DNA of 64,000 bases from Monarcha castaneiventris obscurior (taxonomy: Eukaryota; Chordata; Aves; Passeriformes; Monarchidae). This document shows, one piece after another, positions 35,055 through 46,715 of this stretch (position 1 is the stretch's first letter; every line of letters begins with the position of its first letter). Under the pieces are notes generated by a model. That model was not told where the DNA came from and searched no databases. It saw only the letters and a list, made by a program, of their open reading frames with translations. A program made the translations under genes and the position numbers. The stretch spans positions 1,426,001 through 1,490,000 of the forward strand of contig JAMPIT010000583.1 in assembly GCA_026261815.1 (NCBI GenBank), given 5' to 3'.

Positions 35055-35132
35055 GTTGTGGGGTTTTGTTTTTTGGGTTTTTTTTGGGGGGGGGGTGGTT
35101 CTTTTGGGTGGTTTCTTGGAGGTTTTTTTACA
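35055..35132 (+). repeat. G/T-rich tract with a G10-11 run
   Basis: Runs of T alternate with GGG, a G run of about ten, GGGTGG and GGAGG. Four or more G-runs in short distance meet the loose definition of a G-quadruplex-capable sequence. Confidence 0.75.
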
Positions 35133-36041
35133 TTAAGATATTTTCAAACAACTTAAAATCAGTTCTTCCCTTTTCTACTGACCAGGGTGGTCTTTTAATA
35201 TTTGCTTCAACGTATTCTCTATCAGACCCATGCTGGAATGTTGCATCCCGCCAAGATACTGGATATTTTATTCTGTTACACCAAGGAGAAAGAAATAATT
35301 AGTTTTTTTACATATCATTCAGTAATGATTAATCTCATGTTGAATAATAATTTTTAATTTCAATTTCTTGAATATATTTATTAATTTACCTCCTGCTAAT
35401 ATGCTGCTTTAGATGCCACTATTTTGAATTTATTTCTGTACTTAAGCATCATTTGCATAATGGCATTAAGAGGTCCACTCCTGAGTATTTGTTGGTGGGA
35501 TGTTGGACAGAGTGAATAGGTTGTAATTAGTGGCATCTGACCTTCAACTTCATTAATATGCAAATATACCACAGGGTGCAAAAGCACGGTGCTATTAAAG
35601 CAGTCACTTTTGTTTGTCAGATTTCAGTCACGGTGGTTTGCTTTTTATTTATTTTATACGATACATAATGTTAAGTGATTTTATATGATAAAACACTGGT
35701 GTAGAGGTGAATATATAAAATTGTACATGTGCAAGCAAGGAGGGTGCTTGTATTCCATAGAGATAATGGGGAAAGCTAAGCAAGCACAGCATGGACAGAG
35801 CTCTTCTTGGGTTTTCTCACATGAATCTTCTGTCCCTGAGATCCTGATTCATCTAAAGCCCTACTATGACTGCAATTCTACCACAGCTTTATACAGGCAA
35901 GGTTGGGAGTGGATCACACTGGTTTGTTCAGCTTCCCCAGCAGCAGCTGCTCAGAGAGGATTGAAAAATATTTTTGCTCAGATTTATTTTGGGGCTTTCT
36001 CCTCTGCATGTTGTTATGCCCTGTAGGTAGATCAGACCCAT

Positions 36042-36322
36042 ACCCCAGAATCCCAGGCTGGATGAGGCTGGAGGGGCCCACGGGGACTCCTCTGGTGCCA
36101 CCTCCCTGCTCCAGCAGGGCCATCCCAGAGCACAGGGCACAGCAGTGTGTCCATGGGGCTCTGCAATATCCCCAGGGAGGAGACTGCACAGCCTCTCTGG
36201 GCACTCTGCTCAGGGCTGGGCACTGCCCAGGGCACAAGTTCTGCCTCCTGGGCAGGGGCAGCTCCCTGGGCTCAGGCCCTGCCTTGTGCTGTTGCTTGGT
36301 CTTGATGCTCAGGAAGAATTTA
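36042..36322 (-). mobile_element. CR1 LINE fragment, different subfamily
   Basis: The + strand shows the antisense CR1 order: a GAGGCTGGAGGGGCCCACG-like block, CCCTGCTCCAGCAGGGCCAT, a CAATATCCCCAGGGAGGAGAC block, CACAGCCTCTCTGGGCA, then a TGCTCAGGAAGAATTT end corresponding to the usual 'aagaagttt' part. It is diverged and lacks a clear octamer tail. It lies head to tail with another CR1 of opposite orientation 100 bases away. Confidence 0.82.
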
Positions 36323-36423
36323 AATGAAGCAGCTAAGGTTATGGGATAAGTATTTTATTTTTCTTCAAAGCAAGTTTGTTAATTGTTTAGCCTATTCCCT
36401 TGGGTAGGGCATCGAAGGCAGTG

Positions 36424-36986
36424 TGAGCAGCACATTGAGAGAGGCGATTCTGCCCCTCTGCCCCCTCAGCTGAGACCCCACCTGCAGAACTGCTCCCAGC
36501 CCTGGGGCCAGCACAGGAAAGACCTAGAGCTGCTGGAGCAACTCCAGAGGAGGCCACGGAGGTGCTGAGGGGACTGGAGCCCCTCCCCTGTGGAGCCAGG
36601 CTGGGAGAGCTGGGGCTGCTCAGCCTGGAGAGGAGAAGGTTGCGTGGAGACCTCACAGCACCTTCCAGGGGCTGCAGGGAAACCAGAGAGGGACAATTCC
36701 TCAGGGACTGCAGTGCCAGGAGCCAGGGAATGGCTTCCCAGTGCCAGAGGGCAGGGATGGATGGGATATTGGGCAGGAATTGTTCCCTGGGAGGGTGGGC
36801 AGGCCCTGGCACAGGGTGCCCAGAGAAGCTGAGGCTGCCCCTGGATCCCTGGCAGTGCCCAAGGCAGGTTGGACACTGGGGCTTGGAGCAGCCTGGGACA
36901 GTGGAAGGTGTCCCTGCCATGGCAGGGGTGGGTCTGGGTGATCCTTAAGGTCCCTTCCAGCCCACACCATTCTGTGATTCTATGAT
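36424..36986 (+). mobile_element. CR1 LINE 3' fragment, longest + copy
   Basis: About 560 bp, from the GGCGATTCTGCCCCTCTGCC block through GAGAGCTGGGGCTGCTCAGC, CTGGAGAGGAGAAGG and GGAAGGTGTCCCTGCC to a tail ATTCTGTG-ATTCTATG-AT, the proper CR1 terminal octamers. It corresponds to sequence from just after the reverse-transcriptase coding end to the 3' terminus. Confidence 0.95.
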
Positions 36987-39970
36987 GAGAAATGTGCCAT
37001 TCCTCAAAATTTCCAGTCCCTTGAGTACTTCATTTCTTATAAACTTATTTAAATGCTGAAGAAGTGTCAAAAATGTTTGGTTTTCATTTTTAATGACTAT
37101 TTTTGGAGGGTTTAAGTGACATGTTCACATCCATTCCAGGCTTATCCATCAATCATCTGTATAAATCATGCTGCCAAAGTCGCCCTTATCTGCGTGCACA
37201 GCAGAGTCACAGCGAGTTCTTTTGGATCAATAAGCAACTTTTCCCTGGAAACACTCCTCTCCCAAGTGGGTACAGTGAAGTTGCTAAGTGACTGCTCTCG
37301 CTGCTGTGTAGCTGTACTCACATCAGCCTGGCACAAAGCAAAGCTTGGAAAGAAAGCAAGAGACAGCACAGCCAGAGGATGATGATGTGTTTGCTCCCTG
37401 GGAACAATATAATTGCCATTTAGAACTTCTAACTCAGCTCTTGCTGAGTGCACTTGCTCTTTGGCAGGATCAGCTGAGGTGTATTTAACTGTTATTCCAT
37501 GAAGTAGAATCCCTGTGCCTGCTCTTCCAGGCAGTGGCAGCACCACAAGGGAAACAAGCGGGGTTTGACTTCTCTCCTGTGTGAATGAATTCAGACCCAT
37601 TACTGGTCTGTATCTGGCATCTTCCTTCTTGCTTTTCCACTACAACAGTAGCTATAATTTAAGTTTACTTTAAATTAAATGTGCTGTGTGAGGAGAAAGA
37701 CAAGACCTAAAAAAAATCCCATATTCCTGCTAACAGCTGAGATTCTTTGGAATTCTGATGGCAGTGTGACGTCCATCTGCCTGCACCACTGAGGAGCAGC
37801 AAAAAACTTGTATTTGTTTTTCCTCTGACACTCTCTCACCCCCTCCTTCAGAGGGTTTTGCCTCTGTATGAAGTTAATGATATAGGAGTGGTAAGATGGG
37901 ATAATTATCTTTAAGAACCAGCATGGCAATTACATGGCGATGTCCACTGGAAATTCCTGGAGCAGTCACACAGCCCAGATCCACAATTAAAACTAAAATT
38001 CTGCTGGAAGGATCTGATGGAAAAGTTCAAGAGACAGACAGCAGGAATCACATTGATGGAGACAAAGTCTCTTTACACCTGCCAGATAAGATACATTTGG
38101 ATTAAAGGATTTTGATGTCCCATAATCACAGATACTTCTGGGCACATTTTATACCTAAAACATTTTTATGCAAATTATCAAATTACGATATTTGATCAAT
38201 GCCAATTTTCTATTTTCACTGCAAACCAGAAATAGAACTGGATAATCTGTGGCGAGCAGTCCTCATGAAATCCAGCTCTTAAACTGGCTGGGTGAACTTT
38301 CATTTCCAAGCTCCTCTGGTTTTCACTCAGGTGAAAGCAAATTATTTGGAAGTTGTGTTGGGGAAATGGAAGGTCTGCAGGATCAGAGAATATATTTTCA
38401 ATGCAATTACTTCATGCTTCATTGCATAAAGGATATACAGATTTCCTTAAGACTTTTTCCGTCACTTGATGCCAACTGTCCATTTCTCCAAGTTACACAG
38501 AATGTGAAAATATAGAGCAAAGCTGAAACTCTCATCTGCATAATGCCTTATTTCTAGGAAATCTTTGCATTTTAGAAATGCTTTTAATTTTTTTTTATTT
38601 AACCTTGCACATGTCAAACCCAAGGAATTACAAAGTTAGTGTAGGAAACTGCTAAGAATCAGAGTTCCAATTTAGAGTGTCTGATTATTCTAAATATTTA
38701 ATTCTTTTGAACAATATGCTTCAGAAGAATCATTATCACACTGAAATCCCTGGCATTATCTATTATTTGCACAAGTGGCTATTCCTGCCACATAACCTCA
38801 GGCATAGTGAGTGGGGTGGCAGCTCCAGAGTGGATGTGCCTTTTTGGAAGCAGATGGAAGGTCAGTGCCACTTCAGACACTCTGAATTCTCTAATGGCCT
38901 TGACAACGTTCATCATTATTGAAGAGATTATGGCAACATTCCTTTTGCAAAAAAGTTCAATAAGGGCAATAAAAAATAAATATACAAGTAGAAACAGAGA
39001 AATATTTTTATGTTGTTGGTTTTAGACATAGAATGGCTTCCTGGTTTTTTTCCAAGTCAGCAGTAAATTCCAGTTGCCTTCAGTTTTTCCCAAGATTTCA
39101 TTCAGGGGCTCTGCACAAATGCAAACATTATGAAAACGCATAAATAATACTTCACATTCTCTGAAAACATCTTGTGGGATTAGCAAGTGGCCATGCTTTT
39201 CCTGCATCATTGTATTATAAGTGTTCCTCCAGGATGTCTTTACAAATATCTGATCAGTTTTTGTTGTTCTGGTGTAAATCCAGGTTATCTTTGTTCAAGG
39301 AGAATTTACTGTTTCCCACCAGGAATTACTACTACCATCAAATTTCATGATGTCTTCTCATATTTCAGTGTTGTTTGCCTAATATGACATAGTCTAGAGT
39401 GTGGATTTATGCTTAGAAAAAGCTTTTTTTTTTTTAATTTGAAGAATTTAAAATAAAGAACCTGTTAAAAAATTAAAAGTTGCATATTGTAGATTCTGTG
39501 TAGAATTCTTATTTTTGAAGCATTCTTTAATATATTAAGAGGAACAAATGATAGCTTTAAAACTGGATTTATTTTGTAGTTTTATCCTATGGCACTGGCA
39601 GATTTCATGTCAGTAACACAGGGTTAGGTAACCAGTAAAAATCTGTTCCATGATCCTTTAGATCACTAGATATAACTTAGATCATTATACCTTGTTTAAA
39701 TTATTTTTAAATTAATTATGAGCAAGGCAGTGTGTGGAGTAAGATGAAGTGGTAACAAAATTAATGGGCTTATTCTCCCTCCCCCGGAATTTGGAAAATT
39801 TCTTTTTGGCTGCCTGTGCCTTTGGTTCATGTAATGGACTTGCAGAAATGAAGCAGGAGTTTCTAAAATGTTGAATTAACTTTCTGCTAAAGTCTAGGCT
39901 TCCCCTAAGAATTGTGACAGGTCAGAAGTAGTGGGATGTAAATCCTAATGTAAATGATAATTTAGATTGT
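36987..39970. other. AT-rich intergenic DNA, no gene seen
   Basis: Nearly 3 kb with no transposon recognised. The stretch 37130-37400 has balanced composition and could be conserved non-coding DNA, but nothing in the sequence alone proves it. Confidence 0.5.
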
Positions 39971-40054
39971 AGAATCATAGAAGGGTTTGGATTGAAAGGA
40001 CCTCATCTCGTTACAGCCCCTGCCATGGACAGGGACACCTTCCAGTATCCCAGG
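39971..40054 (-). mobile_element. Short CR1 3' tail fragment
   Basis: The + strand reads AGAATCATAGAAGGGTTTGG, GAAAGGACCTC, CCCTGCCATGGACAGGGACA and CCTTCCAGTATCCCAGG, the antisense of a CR1 tail. Confidence 0.9.
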
Positions 40055-41430
40055 TAAATATCAAAGTGCAGTTTAGAGTTGTTTTTCCACCGTGTTCTGT
40101 TCAGGAACAGATTTCCTAGATTATCCTTCGTGTTACTGATAACACTCTTCCACATGGCAGATATTCCGAGGATGTTACTCCCTCAGCTCAGCCAGGAATG
40201 CCAGGGATGACCAAGACTGAGGAAGTCCACCTGTGCCTAGGGAATCTTAGAGTATGTTTGGGAAAGGAGAGTAAAACCACAAACCTATGTTTCATCTTCT
40301 GGGAGGAGAACTGTGGAAAAAACCAGGATTTTTGTTAGTGACGAGTGTTGAAATGCCCATATTCCCAAATTAATCCTGGCTGGCACTGGGCTGTGTGTGG
40401 GGAACTCTCTGCAGAGTTGGTTTTGCTAATGGGAGCTGTGACAGACTTCAGGGCTGTTCATTAGGAGACAGTTTCCTGCCTTTGATTCCTTTTTTCCTGT
40501 AGCAGTCTCCATTGATTTCTGTGGAGCTCCAGCACATCCAGATCAATGACAGGATCTGTGCTGGTGATGGACTCACAAAAAGCAACAGTAGGGAATTTAT
40601 GGTGGCCTGGCTGCTCCCAGCACTTTTCATATGCATTTTCAAATTGTAGAGGCTTTAGAAAACAAAAGAAATAAATTGCTTTGAAAAAGCCTTCATTGTT
40701 TGCTTAGGGAGCCACGAGAAGGAAGCAGTAAAGGAAAAAATAGTTTGAGGGAAGGAATCTATAAGGCAACATAATAAGTTTTCCTGAAAAGAAGAAAGAG
40801 ATGTTCCTGATTTCCTGAAGTTTCTTATTTTAAAGGGCATGGCAAATTCATTATCTGCTTCCTAACAGTTGGTAATGAAGAATTGTGGTAATTTTGCAGT
40901 AATTTTGCATTAAACATCTGCCATAAATGCCTCTACTGGATATAAAAAATTCTGTTGTGAAGGAATTGCTGCATGCATCAGACCAGCTTAGGAAAACTGA
41001 TCTTTGAAGAACAGTTTCCCAAACTAATGGAATAAAATAATTGTGTTATCTGGTGTTGAACCAATATAATGATACTTGTATCTACCCTCTGTAACAGCGC
41101 TGTTCTTTTTATACCTTCATTTGCTAAATTCCCTAGATGATTTTGGAAACAGGTGTTTTATCTCTCATATAAACTCCTCTATCTCCATGTGTTTTAACTC
41201 AGTTTAAAAAAGTATTTCACAGGTTAATCCAAATACAACTTTTATGTAACTTCAGTTCCATGATGACAGAGGTATTTAAAATACAGGTGTGAATCTCTAA
41301 ACATGCACTTCTGGCTATAGAATTGCTAAAGGAATTATTAATATGCATTGGCATGGGATCTTTTGAGGCACAAGTTAATTCTCTTCTCAATTTTGCACCA
41401 TTCTGTCATTTTCTGGTAATATAAATGTGA
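40055..41430. other. AT-rich intergenic DNA, no gene seen
   Basis: No recognised element or exon. Confidence 0.55.
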
Positions 41431-41515
41431 TTCTTGGGGCAGTCCTGTGCAGGGCTAGGAGTTGGATTTCAATGATCCCTGTGGGTCCCATCAAACTCAG
41501 GATACCCTGTGATCC
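41431..41515 (+). mobile_element. Short CR1 3' tail fragment, older subfamily
   Basis: TTCTTGGGGCAGTCCTGTGC, AGGGCTAGGAGTTGGATTTC and AATGATCCCTGTGGGTCCC parallel the fragment at 6855. Confidence 0.82.
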
Positions 41516-44439
41516 TAATAATTTCATTTATTAAGTCTGTCTTTATTTTGCCATCTTCATGTTAATGCACAGAATCACATATTTAACCAAAATTTCCACT
41601 GAAGCCATGGTTACTGTTCACAAAAAAACCCCAGTTCTTTGTCACAAATCAGTGCATTGCATGTGGGATGGACACGGATTGAAAACAGCTCCTAGTCAGC
41701 AGGGCAGCTGTGCACTGCAAAATTAACCACCCCTGGCCTCAATTGAAGGGCTGAGATGCAAATTTATTACAAGAAATCAGAAGCAGATTTGAGAAATACC
41801 TAAGTGGTGCATTTAGAGTGACTCCTCGTACCACAGCAGCCTGAGGTTCGTTTCCTGCTGATTTGGCTGCATTAGGGTGTACAGGAGGGGGAAAGGATGG
41901 CAAAGTTTGGGTTCCATCTTCTGTGTGGATATATCCTTGGAGCAACAGAGTAAATCAGATACAGGCCATTCTGGTTTCCTTCTGGAAGCCTAAGAAGGCT
42001 TTTCATCAGCTCCTCTCCTGGCTGTTAATAAAATACCCAGTTTTCCCTTACAACATAAAGAGGTTATAATACAAGTCTTGCATGAACAATTGCTAAGTGA
42101 CACTATTCTTGACATGTAGGATTTCACTGCCAGTTCCAACAGGGAATTGCTGATGCCAGAAGGTTTTCAAACGCACCTTATAGCACTGTCAAGCCATCTA
42201 CCAGATCATTTTCTGGCCAAGAATACAGTGGGACTTTTTCGCTTCTTTGGGATCTCTAAGTGAAGATACCTGCAAGAAAACTAAATCCTCAAGAAGTGAC
42301 TATTTGGGAAAGTAAATCCATTGCAGGGTCAAAGCCATTTCACGTGGGTGGGTTCTGTGCTTCGAACGTGTTCCTTTTTCATTTCATTGGGAAAAGCATC
42401 CAAGTGTGTGAGTGCTCATTGAGGAGGAATGGAACGTTCCTGAGAGCAGTCTCCTTACATTTCAAACCACAATTGCTTTGCTTAATTAGGAGTTAGAATC
42501 ATGTCAAGCCTGAGGTGTTGCCCAATCACTTTCCCTCACCCCTCACTCAAGCGATAACAAAGCACAGACACCTCATTTTGGTTCTACAGCTATAACGAAA
42601 TCAACCATCACAGTTTGTGTTAATTGTAGCTTTGGGCAATTTTTGCAGTTGTTTGTCATTAGTATTGTCCTAAAACACATGTGGTGCTGCCAGGCTGCAC
42701 AAAAAGAAACGTTTGGGGAGTGTTTTAGTGGCAAATGGAACAGTGAGAGCACTGAGAGCATGGAGAACGTCTGGCTGTGCTGCCTGCTTTGGCCACGGTC
42801 CTGTGCCTGCCTGGGCCAAGGCTGCCTCCCCTCAGCTCTGATACCTGAAAGCATTTGGTGAAAGAAGAAGGAATAATCCAACAATTAAAACTGGGAAAAT
42901 TGGTGTCAGCAACAATCAGCACAGAGTAAGCAAATTTTTCCTGATCCTACAGCAAAACTGACTGGGTCAGGACCTGAATAACCACAAAAGGATGTGGATT
43001 ATTAATTGTTCTCTTCACTAAACTATCATGTATAAATTTAATTGCTGGTGATTAGTTTCCCATCTGTCTTTGGGACAGGTGTCTGGGACTACTTCCTGCA
43101 TGTTCTGAATCTTGTATTCATTGGATGTCAAAATCTACATCCCAAACTGCTGTTCTATAATCAGACCCATTTGTATTGCTGGGTATGACTTTACAAAGTA
43201 CAGATAAAAGGGTTTTGGTGCATTTTTTAGATGTTTTGCATTGAGAAGATATTGTATGTATCGCATCTACAGCTAAAGAAGGAGATCATGTTAATAAGAA
43301 ACCAATAAATAAAATTTATTTTATATGTCTAATTCTAATGGCCAGAAATGTTCTAAATGAATAGTATAATTGTTTTGAGGATATATCAGATATCAAGGAT
43401 AAGAAGATATTTTATTAAAAGTAATTGTGTTTGTGATGGTAAGTATAAGAAAAGTAGGAATTGTAATTTTTGTTCAGGAGAGAAATGTGACGTGCTCATA
43501 CTCAGAAAAAGTAGCCTTGAGGGTAAAATGGAAGTTGAAGGAAAATTTAAAACACAGTAAAAAAAAAAATCTGCTAACATATCAAACGAAAATGAATAAA
43601 AATTTCCCTGTGTATTTTCTGACTAAAAAGAATTAGAATAAATACATAAAAAATCCAAGTCTTATCTGAAATATTTAATAATGGGGATGTTTGTGTTAAG
43701 GACCAGCACATCCCAACTAACATCACACATTTCAGGTCATTGCAGAGAGTGTCAGAGGCTGACGTGTGCCAACAAAATACCAGCAGACCTGCATCAAAAG
43801 GTGTCCAAGGCATTTGTTTGGTCTTGTTAAGGCCAGTCAGGTGCTGAGTTCCAATAAATGCAGGCCTGAACACATGTGAGGCACGTCTTTGTCCTCCTGA
43901 ACTCAGTGACAGCCTGGAGTCTCTTCCCAGTGCAACAAAGCTGCTCCTATGGAGCTGCTTTAGGTTTGGGTGGGCAGCTGTGACTCATGGCTTCAGCACT
44001 GATTAAGAAGATGAAGATATCTTAAGAAAACCGAAGCTGTTAAAATGCAGAACAGCTAAATAATTTATAAATCACCATCTCTCTAGCCTTTATTAGGCAA
44101 TTAAATTCATAACAATAATACTTTCATCTGAGATGCCACATTTGTCTTCAAAGAGTCTGACACTGGCGTCACATGGTAGAATCCTTAACTACTTCTGTCT
44201 GTTCCCGGTTACTATTTCAGGACTCTTAATTTCTTGTCTCACTCCCATGATCTGACAGGATAAGTTACGTCTCTGTTGCTCAGCTGTTAAGTGTATTCCC
44301 CCTGCTAGAAATTATTTATTTTACTGGCACACGGTATATCATCTGTCATGTCCAAGTGGAGGGAAGATCTTCCTCCAGTGTCTTTCCTGCTCTTTAATCT
44401 TTTTATGGAAAGCTCCAGCTTTGCCTTCAGACTGCTAAA
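41516..44439. other. AT-rich intergenic DNA, no gene seen
   Basis: About 2.9 kb. An ATGCAAAT octamer lies at 41756-41763. No transposon or exon recognised; 43690-43990 is somewhat GC-richer and may be an old unclassified repeat. Confidence 0.45.
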
Positions 44440-44560
44440 GAGAATGCTTGAAGCTCTTCTTTAAAGCTGAAGAGTTCTTCTTTCCTTCCACCACCGTGTT
44501 GGGTGCACAGGAGCGCTTTTGTGTGCTTTGGTTCTAGCAAATAATTCAAATATGAAACTT
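44440..44560 (-). repeat. Unclassified dispersed repeat, copy 1
   Basis: On the minus strand, blocks GAACCAAAGCACA, CCAACACGGTGG, GGAAGGAAGAAGAA and CAGCTTTAAAGAAGAG occur in the same order as in the segment 46595-46715. I do not recognise the family; it may be an old LTR or retroelement piece. Confidence 0.4.
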
Positions 44561-46262
44561 TTTCAGGTGTTTTGAGGTTACATGTAGTAACTAAAACCTG
44601 AGCGGGGTATGAAAAACACATCAGTTCAAACTTTTCTGGAGTTCTACTGGAATTAAAACTAAAGTTATTTTAGATGTATAACATATGAGAAGCAACCCAC
44701 AACCTCCTGATACAATGACCTTAGTAGTATCTTGCTAGTGAACATATTTCAGTGGATTTGAAGATGTTTTCTTGCATTTATTCACAAAATGAATGAAAGA
44801 TGATTTTGTCTAAATGCAAAAGGCCTCCCAAAGGTCTGCTTAACTTTTTTGGTGGAAGTTTCAGTGATAATCTATTTTCCATACTAGAATTTTCTCCATA
44901 ATACTGTTAAAATCCCCATAACTACCAGCCTCTTTACAGTGATAACACTGCTTTTGGGCATTGTGACACGCTAAAGGCATAAATATATTCAGGATATGAC
45001 TCAGAGTACTATCATTCAAATTGTACTAAATTTCTGGGCAAGTTAATTTAAAGTGTGGTTGGATTTTCCTTTCCCCTCGTGTGTTCCCTTATTCCCTGTG
45101 ATTCTGCTTTTAAGTTGCTAACACCAAGGGAATTACTGTTTCTATTTGATGAAATATTAGCCTAGGAAAACCATTTGTAGTCTTTTATAATTTAAGAGTA
45201 CTATTTATAGATCAGGGGCTCTCTATGGTCTTTGTCTTGGCTGGTATTTTGTATTATTCCCCAACACACAACTTGATAGAATACATTATCTATACTTTAT
45301 ATTTTCTTTTAGATTTGATAATTTTACATATAAACAAGATTCTCAAATTCCAGTTCAATATCACCACCAGCTAAAAGGTATCTTTCTTTCCTTAACTGAT
45401 TGTAGATTATTATAAACCTTCAACTCTTCAGAAGTTGAAATGTCTGACACTGTAATACAGATGTTTGAGCAGTTCATTTAATTAAATATGAACAAGAAAT
45501 ATTTTAAAAACCAGGTTACAAAAAAAAGGTACAAACCTTAGTTTATAGCTGCCATTGCTCACAATAGATGCGATTTTTCCAGGCACTATTTTATTTTTTT
45601 AATGTAAAATTACATGCTAAATCACATGTGTAAAATCTCAAACAAATCAGCAAATGCTAAAGCAACTGGAAAAAAAAAAAAATCATTTTAATTCATTGAT
45701 ATTGCATAAAATATTATCCTTGCCCAATTTTGACACAAGTGAGTAATTGCTCTGTTTTATGTAATTTTCCCTTTTTATTTCTAATCTTGTGTGACTTAAG
45801 TTTAAACTTAAACAGTCAAGCACATTGTTACTCTCTTGACTGCAGGAATTGGTTGTGATGTAGTGATTTCACACAGTGTTCGGGCATTCCCAGGGTGGAA
45901 ATCTGTGGCTGCAGACTCTGTGGCAAAATCCCTGCAATATTTAAGCATATCTTCTGCCTTCTGTTGACATCTCCAGGTACAAAGTACCTTTTCCTTTAAA
46001 AATTAAGATCAGTGCTTATCTGGATCAAAAGTGAACTTGGTCAAGCATTATACTTGCTAATTTTGCACAAACAAAAAGAAATAAAACAGTCCAGATATTA
46101 AAAAAAAAATATATATATATTAAAAAAAAATCCCAGTCTTTCCTTCCCTTACATTTCTGTAGATTTTTTTTTTAAACTACCAGCAGAGGTTTCCCTGCTT
46201 CATGAAAATGTGTCATTTCCTGAGCTGATGTGATCAGGTTGCCCACATCAGCTTTGAATGTC
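44561..46262. other. AT-rich intergenic DNA, no gene seen
   Basis: Contains short A tracts (45671, 46099) and an (AT)n core at 46109-46120. Nothing else recognised. Confidence 0.55.
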
Positions 46263-46390
46263 CCATCCTGGCAGTGTCCAAGGCTTGGAGCAGCCTGGGA
46301 CAGTGGAAGGTGTCCCTGCCATGGCAGGGGGTGGAAATGGGTGGGATTTAAGGTTCCTCCCAACCCAAACCACCCTGTGATTCTGTGATA
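46263..46390 (+). mobile_element. CR1 LINE 3' tail with internal deletion
   Basis: CATCCTGGCAGTGTCCAAGG joins directly to CTTGGAGCAGCCTGGGACAG, missing about 20 bases found in other copies. It then continues to ACCCTGTGATTCTGTGAT. Confidence 0.93.
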
Positions 46391-46594
46391 AATGTTTTGC
46401 TGATTATGTAATGATCACACAAGTATAAATTTAGCTTATTCTGACATCTCGTTCCAAGAGAAGGGACTACTGGAATTTTAGGGGAAGAACACATCATAGC
46501 TAGGGTCGTATTTTCCCAGCTTCTAGGAAAAGTGGATGTTTTGTACAAGATCTTGCACACAGATATCAGTGTTTGATAGTTAATACTAAATCTC

Positions 46595-46715
46595 TGTCCC
46601 CCGAACTTCTGTAATCCCTCTTTGAAGCTGTACAACCTTTTATCTTCCTTCCTTTGTGTAGCAAACGTGTTGGTTGCATAAGTCCTTTGGTTTAAACCTG
46701 CTGCCCCATGGTTCC
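46595..46715 (-). repeat. Unclassified dispersed repeat, copy 2
   Basis: This is the partner of 44440-44560 on the same strand: AAACCAAAGGAC, CCAACACG, GGAAGGAAGATAAAAGG and CAGCTTCAAAGAGGG. In one minus-strand frame both copies give a short similar peptide motif (Ser-Phe-Lys-Glu followed by Leu-Gln and Phe), within an open frame of 142 codons here and 64 codons there. Confidence 0.4.

Larger units (their letters stand above)
34058..36041. other. Intergenic DNA with low-complexity tracts, no gene seen
   Basis: Pyrimidine-rich to about 34500, then AT-rich. A degenerate AT minisatellite (34945) and a G/T tract (35055) are listed separately. Confidence 0.55.
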
